DNA from: CALAZP01 sp964410725
GTDB taxonomy: Bacteria; Bacteroidota; Bacteroidia; Chitinophagales; Saprospiraceae
DNA: 19,401 nt
Assembly: GCA_964410725.1 (NCBI GenBank)
Contig: CAYPID010000043.1
Span: forward strand, 1 to 19,401
Direction: 5' to 3'
Shown in pieces: positions 1 to 8,040 of this stretch (within the stretch, counting starts at the first letter, position 1; every line of letters begins with the position of its first letter). The position numbers were made by a program, and so were the translations under genes. Below the pieces are notes generated by a model. That model did no database searches. It was not told the DNA's origin and was given only the letters and a program-made list of their open reading frames with translations.

Positions 1-99
1 TTTAAATAGATAGGTCCCCATCGTCACATACCAAGTTCCCCAGACAAAAAACTGCAGGAACATCATGGTAGAAAGCTGCAATCGAATTTTTATACCCAT
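1..99 (-). CDS. MFS transporter, nucleoside:H+ symporter-like (N-terminal fragment)
   Basis: Only the first 33 codons lie in the window; the gene runs off the left edge. From the ATG at 99 the peptide begins MGIKIRLQLSTMMFLQ and continues with a Phe/Trp/Gly-rich first membrane helix (FFVWGTWYVTMGTYLF). This start resembles NupG/XapB nucleoside permeases, which open with a short basic stretch followed by an FLQF-WG-W helix. In Bacteroidota such transporters often sit beside Gfo/Idh/MocA oxidoreductases in sugar loci. The stop codon of the oxidoreductase upstream ends only 8 bp before this start, so the two are probably co-transcribed, with a short AAGG just before the ATG. The substrate cannot be told from this fragment; a nucleoside or a small sugar derivative are both possible. 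Confidence 0.6.
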   Translation of the reverse strand, partial: MGIKIRLQLSTMMFLQFFVWGTWYVTMGTYLFK

Positions 100-107
100 A
101 GCCTTAT

Positions 108-1301
108 TTATACAGAATGTTCAGAAATGCGACCAGTAGTCTTATCCTTTAGAATAATTTTCTTTTTGCCGCCAGGCAGAATCTCTTCTTTGATTAAGTA
201 ATGCTGGTCATCATAATCCTCCAATACGGCGGTTGATTCAGTCCCCTCAGGTAATCCACGCCAATCTTTTAAGACTACAGGTTCCCATTTTTTTGACTTT
301 ACCGAAGCATAAGCGGCATCCATAATGGCATTAACCACATAGCCATCGTAGAAAGTCTCCTGAGGTTGAATTCCCTTTTCATAAGCTGAGAACATGTCGT
401 TAAACATGTGATTGTATCCCAAATCTTGGTTTTCATCCCCTACGGGAAAAATCCAACCGGAATCTGATTCCGCCTTTTCAGCTACATACCCAGATTGACC
501 TGGAGCGGTAAACATATCAAACCCGGTCCTCAAGAAGTGGTTTAACCAAACGGTGCCGTGAGTGCCCATCACTTCATCCCTTAAATCCAAACCTCCGCGA
601 AAAGCCCAACTGACCTCAAATTGCCCAATTGCACCATTGGCATATTTGACCAAACCAATTGCGTGATCCTCCGCTTCAATAGGCTTCACTTGGGTATCCG
701 CCCAACACATCACTTCAATTGGCTTTTGCTCCTTGCCGATAAAACTACGGGCTATCTCTATACAATGACACGCTAAATCCAAAATAGCTCCCCCTCCAGC
801 TTGTTCTTTGTCCCAAAACCACTCACTATGCGGACCAGGATGGGTCTCTCTCGATCGCGCCCATAAGACCTTGCCCACCGCACCTTGCTGGATACTTTCA
901 ATGGTGCGTAAAGTCTTTGGGGTATACACCAAATCTTCCATATATCCATGGAATACTCCAGCATCTTCTACCGCTTTGAGCATCTCATAGGCTTCATCGG
1001 CATTTCTTCCCAGCGGTTTCGTACAGATGACCCCCTTCCCCGCTTTAGCGGCCTTGAGAATCACCTCCTTGTGCAAAAAATTGGGAAGCCCAACACACAC
1101 AATTTCCACTTCCGGATGATTAATAGCTTCATCTAAATTGGTAGTCCATTCAGGAATATGATTGCGCTCCGCAAAATCTTTCACTTTGTCTTCACTTCGA
1201 GAGGCTGCGATGATAACCTTATCCCTACTTCGCTGCCCTTGAATGGCTGAACAATAAAAATCAGAAATAAAACCCGAACCGAGCATAGCAATTTTTCGCA
1301 T
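108..1301 (-). CDS. Gfo/Idh/MocA family NAD(P)-dependent oxidoreductase (cytosolic)
   Basis: A 397-residue Gfo/Idh/MocA oxidoreductase without a signal peptide, so probably cytosolic. The N-terminal Rossmann fold opens with a dinucleotide loop (MLGSGFIS, Gly8 and Gly10). The family catalytic lysine is K95 in the CTKPLG motif. The C-terminal domain carries GGGAILDLACHC, where D175 and H179 fit the family Asp/His acid-base pair. Family members oxidise or reduce a sugar or inositol hydroxyl with NAD(P); the substrate here is unknown. I chose the ATG at 1301 over a TTG two codons upstream because the Rossmann strand begins immediately after it. It is divergent from a second, exported oxidoreductase and ends 8 bp before an MFS transporter, which suggests uptake and oxidation of the same sugar (inference). 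Confidence 0.9.
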   Translation of the reverse strand: MRKIAMLGSGFISDFYCSAIQGQRSRDKVIIAASRSEDKVKDFAERNHIPEWTTNLDEAINHPEVEIVCVGLPNFLHKEVILKAAKAGKGVICTKPLGRNADEAYEMLKAVEDAGVFHGYMEDLVYTPKTLRTIESIQQGAVGKVLWARSRETHPGPHSEWFWDKEQAGGGAILDLACHCIEIARSFIGKEQKPIEVMCWADTQVKPIEAEDHAIGLVKYANGAIGQFEVSWAFRGGLDLRDEVMGTHGTVWLNHFLRTGFDMFTAPGQSGYVAEKAESDSGWIFPVGDENQDLGYNHMFNDMFSAYEKGIQPQETFYDGYVVNAIMDAAYASVKSKKWEPVVLKDWRGLPEGTESTAVLEDYDDQHYLIKEEILPGGKKKIILKDKTTGRISEHSV

Positions 1302-1395
1302 ATCCAATAAAAATTTTTGGTTTTCGATTAATTGTATTAAAATAGTAATTAATTAGATGAATTTCACCAATTATTATTGTGTAAAATAAAGAATT

Positions 1396-2781
1396 ATGAA
1401 AAATAGAAGGGAATTTATCCGAAAATTTGCCGCAGGAAGTTTAGCGATGGCCACAGCGACCAAAGTAGCCATCGGTAAAGAAGTGTACGAATTGAATCCC
1501 AATCTATTGACCCGAAAATCTTTTTCGGCTAATGATCAAATTAATTTGGCGTTAATCGGAGCGGGCATTCAAGGATTTTCGAACGCCAGAGCCGCCGTTC
1601 AAGTTCCCGGCATCAAAATAGTAGCTGCTTGCGATTTATATACTGGCCGTTTGGTTAGGGCTCAAGAGCTCTATGGTAAGGAAGTAAAGATTACCAGAGA
1701 TTATAGGGAAATCCTCCAAATGGAGGAAGTTGACGCGGTGTGTATATCAACCACCGACCATTGGCATGACCACATCACCATAGCCGCTTTAAAAGCAGGA
1801 AAAGCCGTGTATTGCGAGAAGCCGATGGTACACCGATTAGAGGAGGGATTAGAAGTTGTGAATGCAGAAAAAAAATATGGATTACCGCTACAGGTAGGAA
1901 GTCAGCGTGTAAGTTCTATCCTTACGGAAAAAGCTGCAGAGCTCTTTGCCCAAGGGGTGATTGGGGATCTCAATTTGGTAGAAATTAGTGCGGATAGAGC
2001 CAGTTCCGGGGGAGCTTGGCAATACTCCATTCCCACCGATGCTGGTCCAGATACGGTAGATTGGGATAACTATATAGGCGATGCTCCCAAAGTCCCCTAT
2101 GATTCGAATAGATTCTTTCGGTGGAGAAACTACCAGGATTATGGTACCGGGATAGCTGGAGATTTATTTGTACACTCCTTTTCCTCTCTTCATGCCATTA
2201 CCGGTAGTTTAGGGCCCGAAAGAATTTATGGGACTGGTGGATTGAGATTCTGGAAAGACGGAAGAGATGTACCGGATATTACCTTGGGTCTCTATGATTA
2301 CCCAGCTACCCAACAACACCCTGCCTTTAATGTACAAATGAGGGTAAGTTTTGTGGATGGCTCAAGAAGTCCTTCCGTGATGAGATTGGTTGGAACCGAA
2401 GGGGTGATTGACCTAAAAGGTTCCAGTGTGGTGTTAAAACAATCTAAAGTGAGTACCCAACCAACTTATGGAGGATGGGATTCTTTTGATACTTTCTCTG
2501 AAGCACAACAGAAAGAATTCGAAAGCTGGTTTGCCGCCCAACACGGCACCTCTAGGGCGGTGGTGCAAGAGCCTGAAGAAATAGTTTATACCGCACCAAA
2601 AGGCTACTCCAATCATATAGATCACTGGGCTTATTTTGCAGATAGCGTCAGAAATGGAACTGCTCTATTGGAAGACAGTGCATTTGGGCTTAGAGCAGCA
2701 GGACCCTCATTAGCCACCAATGATAGTTTGTTTGAAAAGAAAATCATTCACTGGGATCCTATTGGAATGAAAAAGGTTTAG
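1396..2781 (+). CDS. Tat-exported Gfo/Idh/MocA family oxidoreductase
   Basis: A 461-residue Gfo/Idh/MocA protein with a twin-arginine leader: NRREFIRKF (R4-R5) followed by a small hydrophobic stretch to about residue 27. This implies folding with its cofactor in the cytoplasm and export by Tat. The Rossmann loop is GAGIQG (G55-G60). The catalytic motif is YCEKPM (K142), and DHWHDH lies just before it. GDLFVHSFSSLH supplies D256, H260 and H266 as candidate active-site residues. Exported members of this family in Bacteroidota include glycoside dehydrogenases and GH109-type NAD-dependent glycosidases; I cannot tell which applies. The gene is divergent from the cytosolic oxidoreductase (94 bp between starts) and convergent with the cupin gene, with only 3 bp between the two stop codons. 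The ATG at 1396 is preceded by A-rich sequence. Confidence 0.9.
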   Translation: MKNRREFIRKFAAGSLAMATATKVAIGKEVYELNPNLLTRKSFSANDQINLALIGAGIQGFSNARAAVQVPGIKIVAACDLYTGRLVRAQELYGKEVKITRDYREILQMEEVDAVCISTTDHWHDHITIAALKAGKAVYCEKPMVHRLEEGLEVVNAEKKYGLPLQVGSQRVSSILTEKAAELFAQGVIGDLNLVEISADRASSGGAWQYSIPTDAGPDTVDWDNYIGDAPKVPYDSNRFFRWRNYQDYGTGIAGDLFVHSFSSLHAITGSLGPERIYGTGGLRFWKDGRDVPDITLGLYDYPATQQHPAFNVQMRVSFVDGSRSPSVMRLVGTEGVIDLKGSSVVLKQSKVSTQPTYGGWDSFDTFSEAQQKEFESWFAAQHGTSRAVVQEPEEIVYTAPKGYSNHIDHWAYFADSVRNGTALLEDSAFGLRAAGPSLATNDSLFEKKIIHWDPIGMKKV

Positions 2782-2784
2782 AGA

Positions 2785-3270
2785 TTATCTTCCAAAATCA
2801 TCTTGCACCCTAACAATATCCTCCTCATTAGAGGGGTGCTCGGGATCGGTGTGGATCCATATTTCAGCTAACACAGCAGGTTGGTCCAGTCCAACCAAAC
2901 GGTGCCTTTCTCCCTGTGCCAATCGGATCTGGTCCCCTTCAGAAAGGGTTTCAATATGACCTTCTGTGTCTGTTGTAGAACGAATCACTCCGACCTTACC
3001 TTCTATTACTTGCCAGATTTCTGCCCTGCGGTGATGGTACTGCCAGGACAACCTCCTTTCTGGAAGAACAAATAGAATCTTTGGACTGAGTTGGCCTCCA
3101 ATTTTAATTTTCTCGGCATCTACCTCCTTGAAATACTCCTTTGCAAATCTACCTGCGTCATTTTCACTTAATAATAAGAACCCTCCCCAGGGTCTGCTGG
3201 CGTCTTGCCCAACAACAGTGTAATTCTCCTCATTTAATTTTTTTACAAAGCGATCAAATAATTCTTTCAT
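2785..3270 (-). CDS. Cupin-fold protein, phosphomannose/phosphoheptose isomerase-like
   Basis: A 161-residue single-domain cupin resembling the C-terminal domain of type II mannose-6-phosphate isomerases. RPWGGF near residues 26-31 matches the sugar-isomerase signature. SWQYHHRRAEIW gives metal-ligand candidates H79, H80 and E84, and GERHRL gives H123, so all four usual cupin metal ligands are present. The family ending DDIVRVQDDFGR is intact. Relatives in Bacteroidota are, as I recall, variously labelled phosphoheptose or mannose-6-phosphate isomerase; real activity is uncertain because the nucleotidyltransferase half of bifunctional enzymes is absent. I took the ATG at 3270; an in-frame GTG at 3291 would add seven residues and is also possible. 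It lies 34 bp downstream of the corrected end of the protease gene on the same strand. Confidence 0.82.
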   Translation of the reverse strand: MKELFDRFVKKLNEENYTVVGQDASRPWGGFLLLSENDAGRFAKEYFKEVDAEKIKIGGQLSPKILFVLPERRLSWQYHHRRAEIWQVIEGKVGVIRSTTDTEGHIETLSEGDQIRLAQGERHRLVGLDQPAVLAEIWIHTDPEHPSNEEDIVRVQDDFGR

Positions 3271-3304
3271 TGGTTTAATTTTTGTAACCACCTTTATTGA
3301 ACAT

Positions 3305-4545
3305 CTAAGTTTCTAAAATTTTATAGCGTTCGTCCTTTCTAATGATTTCTAATTCCACTTCCGTGCCAGNNNNNNNNNNNNNNNNNNNNNNNNNNNNNNN
3401 NNNNNNNNNNNNNNNNNNNNNNNNNNNNNNNNNNNNNNNNNNNNNNNNNNNNNNNNNNNNNNNNNNNNNCCAGGTTGATATTTCTCTAAAGCGAGAAACA
3501 AGTCGTCATTGGAAGAAATTTTTTGACCTTCAAAAGATACAATTAAATCTCCCCAAACAATTTCTCCGTAATAATTTCGCCTTGTAGGTTCAATCCCTGC
3601 TTTTTGAGCACCACTTCCTGGAGTGACATCGATAACTAATGCTCCCTTCAAAGGCAAAATATCTTCTTCCACCAACCGATTGGTAATTTCTGTGCGAGCC
3701 AATTCTACTCCTAATACTGGTCGCATAATTTTTCCGTGAATCATTAATTCAGGAATAACCCATTTTACCACTTCCACTGGGATGCTGAAACCAATGCCAG
3801 CAGAAGCGCCAGAAGGACTATAAATAGCAGTATTCACTCCGATGAGTTGTCCCGACGAATTCAATAACGGTCCTCCTGAATTGCCTGGGTTAATTGCTGC
3901 ATCCGTTTGGATGGCATCTCTTATGGGAATGCCTGCTACAGATTCTATTTCTCTTCCCAACGCACTGACTACCCCAGTGGTCAAAGTCTGATCCAACCCA
4001 AAGGGATTGCCAATCGCATAGACATTCTGACCTACGCGAAGGTTGTTAGATTGACCTAATGGAATAGGAAGTAAACGCTCCGTTTCCGCTTCAATCTTCA
4101 ATAGTGCTAAATCTTTTTCCGGTGCAGAACCAATCAATTTAGCGGACCAAGTACTTTGGTCACTGAGGGTAACTTGTGCTCTATCTGCACCCTGAATAAC
4201 GTGGTAATTGGTTACAATATGCCCTTCTCTATCCCAAACAAATCCCGACCCGGTTCCTCTTTTGATTTCTGAAATATTACGCGTCCACAAGTCCATTCTA
4301 ACATTGGAAGTGGTGATATAACAAACTGAAGGTGCCGCATTTTCAAAAAGTCGAATAGTGGCCCATTCACTTTCCAACAAATCTAAAGGCTCTTTAGAAA
4401 GGGATATTGAATCTAATTTTGAGCTATTGGTAGCTGAAACTTCAGGAACTGTATTATCCTTCCAGGAAGTTCCTACAACAAAACCCAATAGCATCAAAGA
4501 AATCCCAGCAATGACCCCTAAGGGAATATTTCTGTCTTTTTCCAT
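3305..4545 (-). CDS. HtrA/DegP-like trypsin-fold serine protease with one PDZ domain (interrupted by N block)
   Basis: An envelope serine protease of family S1C. Residues 8-28 are hydrophobic and form a signal anchor or signal peptide. The protease domain has the full triad: H115 (TNYHVI), D145 (EKDLALL) and S223 (GNSGGPL), with the family loop INPGNSGGPL. A PDZ domain begins near residue 276 (RPVLGVEL) and continues through WGDLIVSFEG to LALEKYQP, where a 100-N block interrupts it. Read literally through the Ns, the gene ends at 3349 with a nonsense tail LARKWN. In another frame the far side reads GTEVELEIIRKDERYKILET then TAG at 3305, a typical PDZ final strand. The flanks overlap by four bases (CCAG on the plus strand), and merging them gives KYQPGTEVELEII in one frame, for a 378-residue protein. 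Role: periplasmic protein quality control. It starts 11 bp after the upstream secreted-protein gene. Confidence 0.88.
3370..3469. other. 100-N assembly gap, probably a spurious break
   Basis: Exactly 100 Ns, the conventional placeholder for a scaffold join of unknown size. The left flank ends in CCAG and the right flank begins with CCAG. Collapsing these gives an uninterrupted protease reading frame, so the true missing length may be zero (an overlap of 4 bases). This also satisfies the frame requirement that the real gap length equal 2 modulo 3. Confidence 0.95.
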
Positions 4546-4556
4546 GTTTATTGAAA

Positions 4557-5834
4557 TTAGGTTTTTCTTTTCTTTTTCTTAGCCGCGGGAAACAATACAT
4601 TATTTAGGATCAATCGATAGCCTGGTGAATTGGGGTGAAGGTTGAGATCCGTTTCTGGATCATCTACATAGTGCCGATAATCTTCAGGATCATGACCACC
4701 ATAGAATGTCCATTGACCTTCTCCAAAAGTTCCATGAATGTACCTCGCTTCATTGGCCGGTTTATTTTCTCCCAAAACGAGTACACCAGATTTTATGTGT
4801 TCATTGCGGTAAGCCGTGGTCTGCCCCATGAAACCTTTAATGGTACGCGTATGGTTTTGAGTTAACATAGTGGGCACTGGATCCCACTTGGCAGAAAAAT
4901 CAAATAACGAGAAATAATCCTGTTCGGGTTGGACGTTTCGACCTCGATTGTGGTCCACTGAAGAAAATTCGTATTCCAAAGGGTTTCTGGACAAGACAAA
5001 ATCTTCAAATGCAAAAGTTTTGCTGAAATCCAATTTCCTAAATGCGCTGGGATCAGCTGGATCCCCATCGTAAATACTTTCACAGATATCTAATCCCTCC
5101 GCTGCCAGAGCAATATCATAGGTGTCGGTTGCTGAACACATGGCAAACATAAACCCGCCTCCCCCTGTGAATTCTCTAATCTTCTTGACCACCGCTAATT
5201 TGAGTTGGGAAACCTTTTCAAACCCATTGAGGCGAGCCAACTCCTCCATTTTCATCACATTTGTTCGGTACCAAGGGGTGTTGCTATACATTCTGTAAAA
5301 CTTACCGTACTGACCAGTAAAATCTTCATGATGTAAATGCAGCCAATCGTACAAAACCAACTCATTATTGAGCACCTCTGTGTCATACACGGTTACATAT
5401 GGTATTTCGGCATAAGTCAATACCATGGTGACGGCATCATCCCAAGGTTGCACCTTCTCCCCTTTCGCATTGAACTCGGGAGTGTACACTGCTATTTTGG
5501 GAGCTGCTTCTAACTTAATAGCATCCATATTACTTTCATAATCCGCGATTTCGTTTAAGATGGAGTTAAACTGCCCATCGGGGATTACTTGATAACTAAC
5601 CCCTCTAGTTTTACATTCCTTCTCGAACACAGGATTATGCGGAAAGGCAAAACTACCCCCGCGATAATTGAGCAGCCAATAAGCTTCAATTTCATTGCTC
5701 AACACCCAATAGGTAATCCCATAAGCTTTGAGGTGATTCGATTGATCCTCCTCTCCCATCGGCAGTAGAATATAGGCGGCATGTAGGGGATTCAAACTGT
5801 AAAGGAGGCCCAATAAAAGGAATAAACTTCGCAT
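4557..5834 (-). CDS. Secreted Bacteroidota protein of unknown function, GATase-like Cys motif
   Basis: A 425-residue protein with an N-terminal signal peptide (MRSLFLLLGLLYSLNPLHA, cleavage near residue 19), so periplasmic or surface exposed. I recognise it as a conserved Bacteroidota family that I recall being labelled asparagine synthetase B. Nothing here supports that: there is no N-terminal Cys nucleophile and no PP-loop SGGxDS. Visible motifs are WLLNYRGGSF (53-62), PWDDAVTMVLTYAEIPY (130-146), a His cluster LHLHHEDFTGQYGKFY (165-180), GGGGFMFAMCSATD (224-237, Cys233 in a possible nucleophile elbow), QNHT near 337 and WTFYGGHDPEDY near 365-376. Alternating Rossmann-like segments and Cys233 suggest a class I glutamine-amidotransferase-like fold (inference). 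The tail is Lys/Arg rich (KKKKRKT). The htrA-like gene starts 11 bp after its stop, so the two probably share a transcript. Confidence 0.75.
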   Translation of the reverse strand: MRSLFLLLGLLYSLNPLHAAYILLPMGEEDQSNHLKAYGITYWVLSNEIEAYWLLNYRGGSFAFPHNPVFEKECKTRGVSYQVIPDGQFNSILNEIADYESNMDAIKLEAAPKIAVYTPEFNAKGEKVQPWDDAVTMVLTYAEIPYVTVYDTEVLNNELVLYDWLHLHHEDFTGQYGKFYRMYSNTPWYRTNVMKMEELARLNGFEKVSQLKLAVVKKIREFTGGGGFMFAMCSATDTYDIALAAEGLDICESIYDGDPADPSAFRKLDFSKTFAFEDFVLSRNPLEYEFSSVDHNRGRNVQPEQDYFSLFDFSAKWDPVPTMLTQNHTRTIKGFMGQTTAYRNEHIKSGVLVLGENKPANEARYIHGTFGEGQWTFYGGHDPEDYRHYVDDPETDLNLHPNSPGYRLILNNVLFPAAKKKKRKT

Positions 5835-5854
5835 GGCTTAATAAGTTTCTTTGA

Positions 5855-5862
5855 CGAAAGTA
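5855..5862 (-). promoter_or_regulatory. Candidate -7 element for the 425-residue gene
   Basis: The minus strand reads TACTTTCG, seven of eight matches to the Bacteroidota -7 consensus TAnnTTTG, 20 bp upstream of the ATG at 5834. No clear TTG was seen at the -33 spacing, so this is tentative. Confidence 0.3.
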
Positions 5863-5888
5863 AGTATTTAAAACATAATTGAATTTAG

Positions 5889-5916
5889 TTGGGTTGTTGA
5901 ATTAAGTGGTATTTTG
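5889..5916 (+). promoter_or_regulatory. Candidate promoter of the vWA gene
   Basis: TTG at 5889-5891, an 18-bp spacer, then TATTTTG at 5910-5916. This is a one-base-short version of the Bacteroidota TTG/TAnnTTTG promoter, ending 18 bp before the ATG at 5935. It lies in the 100-bp divergent intergenic region, where a promoter is expected. Confidence 0.3.
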
Positions 5917-5934
5917 CGGAATTAAGAACAACGT

Positions 5935-8040
5935 ATGCAACAATTAACCTTTGAATATCCTGCTTACTTTTTTCTTTTGGTGGGGATCATCTCCTTGTTT
6001 TTGACAGGAGTATTGTATTGGCGAACGGCAACTTTTACCGAAGGTCCTAAAAGTCTTAAAATGATTTTGGGACTCCTAAGATTTGTAGTTATATTTTTAA
6101 TTATCGGACTCCTTATTGGACCAGTTTTACGCACTACGGAGGAATCCATTGAAAAACCTATTTTGGCCATCCTTCAGGATGTATCTACCTCTGTAGTTGA
6201 CTTTACAGATTCACTTGTTCTTGCTCAATATGTAAATGATATAGAACAATTAAAAGAGCGCCTATCTGATAAGTTTGACGTCCGCCCCTTTTCCATTGGT
6301 GCAAACCTATCCAGTGGTCATGAATGGGCCTTTGATGCAGTCCATTCGAATTTATCAGAAGGATTACAGGGAATATACGACCGATATGACAACCGAAATT
6401 TAGGAGCCATAATTCTCGCATCTGACGGGATTTACAATCAGGGTATTAGTCCGCTGTATCTCAAACAGTTAAAGGAAATACCTATACATACCATTAATTT
6501 AGGAGACACCTCTTCCAACCAGGATTTGTCCTTAAAAAATATTTTAGTCAATGACATTGCCTTATTAGGGGATGAATTTTATTTGCAAATAGATATTGAA
6601 GCAACCTTTCCAGCTGGAACCTCCACCCAACTGGCAGTAAAAAAATGGGAAAAAGGCAAAGAGACCACAGTTTTTGAAAAGCCAATCAATATCAATTCAG
6701 ATGAATATTTTCAAACAGAAAAGGTGCAGCTTAAAGCGGCTGAGGTTGGAATGCAACGTTATATTGTAGAAGTGCTACCGATACCTGAAGAAAAAAATAT
6801 TACCAACAATCGAAGAGAGGTTTTTATAGACGTTATTGACAGCCGCAAAAAAATAATCATTCTGGCTGCAGCTCCACACCCAGATTTGACTGCTATCAAA
6901 CAATCCTTAGCTCAGAATGAAAATTACGAATTAGAGATTCATTTTCCGCTAACAACATCAGAAATTGATTGGGAGCCTGTTGATTTATTAATCTTACATC
7001 AACTTCCTGCAGTTAATAATACACCCGCACTTATATCCGATATTATTACTGAAAATCAATTACCTGTACTTTACATCATTGGTGCTGCCACTGATCTCAG
7101 CGCTTTTAATACTCTACAATCCGTCCTGAATATTCAGAGTGGAATAACTGGACAAAATGAGGTGTTGGCATTGTTAAATCCTGCTTTTAATTTATTTACC
7201 ACAGAGGAGGATTGGAAAAATACTATTCCATTCTTTCCACCATTGAAAACCCCTTTTGCTAATTTTGAGATTTCCCCAAATGCTCAGGTCTGGTGGTATC
7301 AGACCATTGGAAAAATCGAAACTAAATACCCGCTTTTGCTATTTCAAGAGCAAGATGGGACTAAAACAGGTGTGTTACTGGGTGAAGGACTTTGGAAATG
7401 GAGGCTCAGTGATTATCTTAATAATGGGTATCACGCTAACTTCGATGGGATTTTGAATAAAGTCATTCAATATTTAAGTGTAATTGAAGATAAAAGGCGG
7501 CTTCAGGTTAGTTTGCCCAATCGAATAATAGATGAGAATCAGCCCGTTATTTTAGAAGCCTTCCTATACAATAAAAGTTTCGAACCTATCAATACTCCAG
7601 AAGTCTTCCTCTCCATATCTAATCAAGAAGGTAAGGCTTTTGAGTTTTTATTTGCGGCTAAAGATCCAAATTACTATCAATTGAACGCGGGAATTTTACC
7701 ATCGGGCGATTATACCTATCTAGCTCAGAGTAGTTTTGGAGGGGAGACCCTGACCGCCGAAGGTCAATTTTCTATTCAAACTATAGCGGTAGAGAACTAC
7801 ACTTCCCAAGCAGATTTGGGATTATTGAAAACCTTAAGTACTCAATCAGGAGGAGAAAATTACAACACCAATCAATTAGTGAATCTAGGTGAGGATTTAA
7901 TGAATAACAATAGTTATTTGTCCGTTATTTATGAAAATAACAAAACCCAGTCAGCCATCAATTTGAAATGGCTGCTCTTTTTGATTGTTGGTTTGCTGAT
8001 GCTAGAATGGTTTTTAAGAAGATATTTTGGGAGTTATTAA
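5935..8040 (+). CDS. Membrane-anchored vWA-domain protein with a second Rossmann-like region
   Basis: A 701-residue inner-membrane protein. Two hydrophobic helices at about residues 10-29 and 42-66 precede a von Willebrand factor A-like domain. It starts PILAILQDVSTS, giving an intact MIDAS DxSxS (D82, S84, S86), and has AIILASDGIYNQG near 158-170, matching the vWA T/S-DG strand. A beta-rich middle follows (about 185-300), then KKIIILAAAPHPDLTAIKQSL near 305-325 and DLLILHQLPA near 355, which look like a glutamine-amidotransferase/Rossmann-type domain. A last helix at about 675-692 (LKWLLFLIVGLLMLEWFL) is followed by the basic end RRYFGSY. This layout (helices, vWA, Rossmann-like region, C-terminal helix) recalls Bacteroidota proteins related to BatA/BatB, but the MoxR/BatA partners are not nearby. 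Function is unknown; cation-dependent protein binding at the envelope is the family expectation. It is convergent with the PUR gene. Confidence 0.8.
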   Translation: MQQLTFEYPAYFFLLVGIISLFLTGVLYWRTATFTEGPKSLKMILGLLRFVVIFLIIGLLIGPVLRTTEESIEKPILAILQDVSTSVVDFTDSLVLAQYVNDIEQLKERLSDKFDVRPFSIGANLSSGHEWAFDAVHSNLSEGLQGIYDRYDNRNLGAIILASDGIYNQGISPLYLKQLKEIPIHTINLGDTSSNQDLSLKNILVNDIALLGDEFYLQIDIEATFPAGTSTQLAVKKWEKGKETTVFEKPININSDEYFQTEKVQLKAAEVGMQRYIVEVLPIPEEKNITNNRREVFIDVIDSRKKIIILAAAPHPDLTAIKQSLAQNENYELEIHFPLTTSEIDWEPVDLLILHQLPAVNNTPALISDIITENQLPVLYIIGAATDLSAFNTLQSVLNIQSGITGQNEVLALLNPAFNLFTTEEDWKNTIPFFPPLKTPFANFEISPNAQVWWYQTIGKIETKYPLLLFQEQDGTKTGVLLGEGLWKWRLSDYLNNGYHANFDGILNKVIQYLSVIEDKRRLQVSLPNRIIDENQPVILEAFLYNKSFEPINTPEVFLSISNQEGKAFEFLFAAKDPNYYQLNAGILPSGDYTYLAQSSFGGETLTAEGQFSIQTIAVENYTSQADLGLLKTLSTQSGGENYNTNQLVNLGEDLMNNNSYLSVIYENNKTQSAINLKWLLFLIVGLLMLEWFLRRYFGSY

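Noticed and set aside
1302..1307. TTG start two codons upstream for the cytosolic oxidoreductase
   Set aside because: The ATG at 1301 directly precedes the Rossmann strand and needs no rare start codon.
3349..3369. Protease C-terminus LARKWN read straight through the 100 Ns, stopping at 3349
   Set aside because: The N count is arbitrary, so frame across it has no meaning. The other frame gives a typical PDZ end (GTEVELEII) to 3305, supported by the CCAG overlap.
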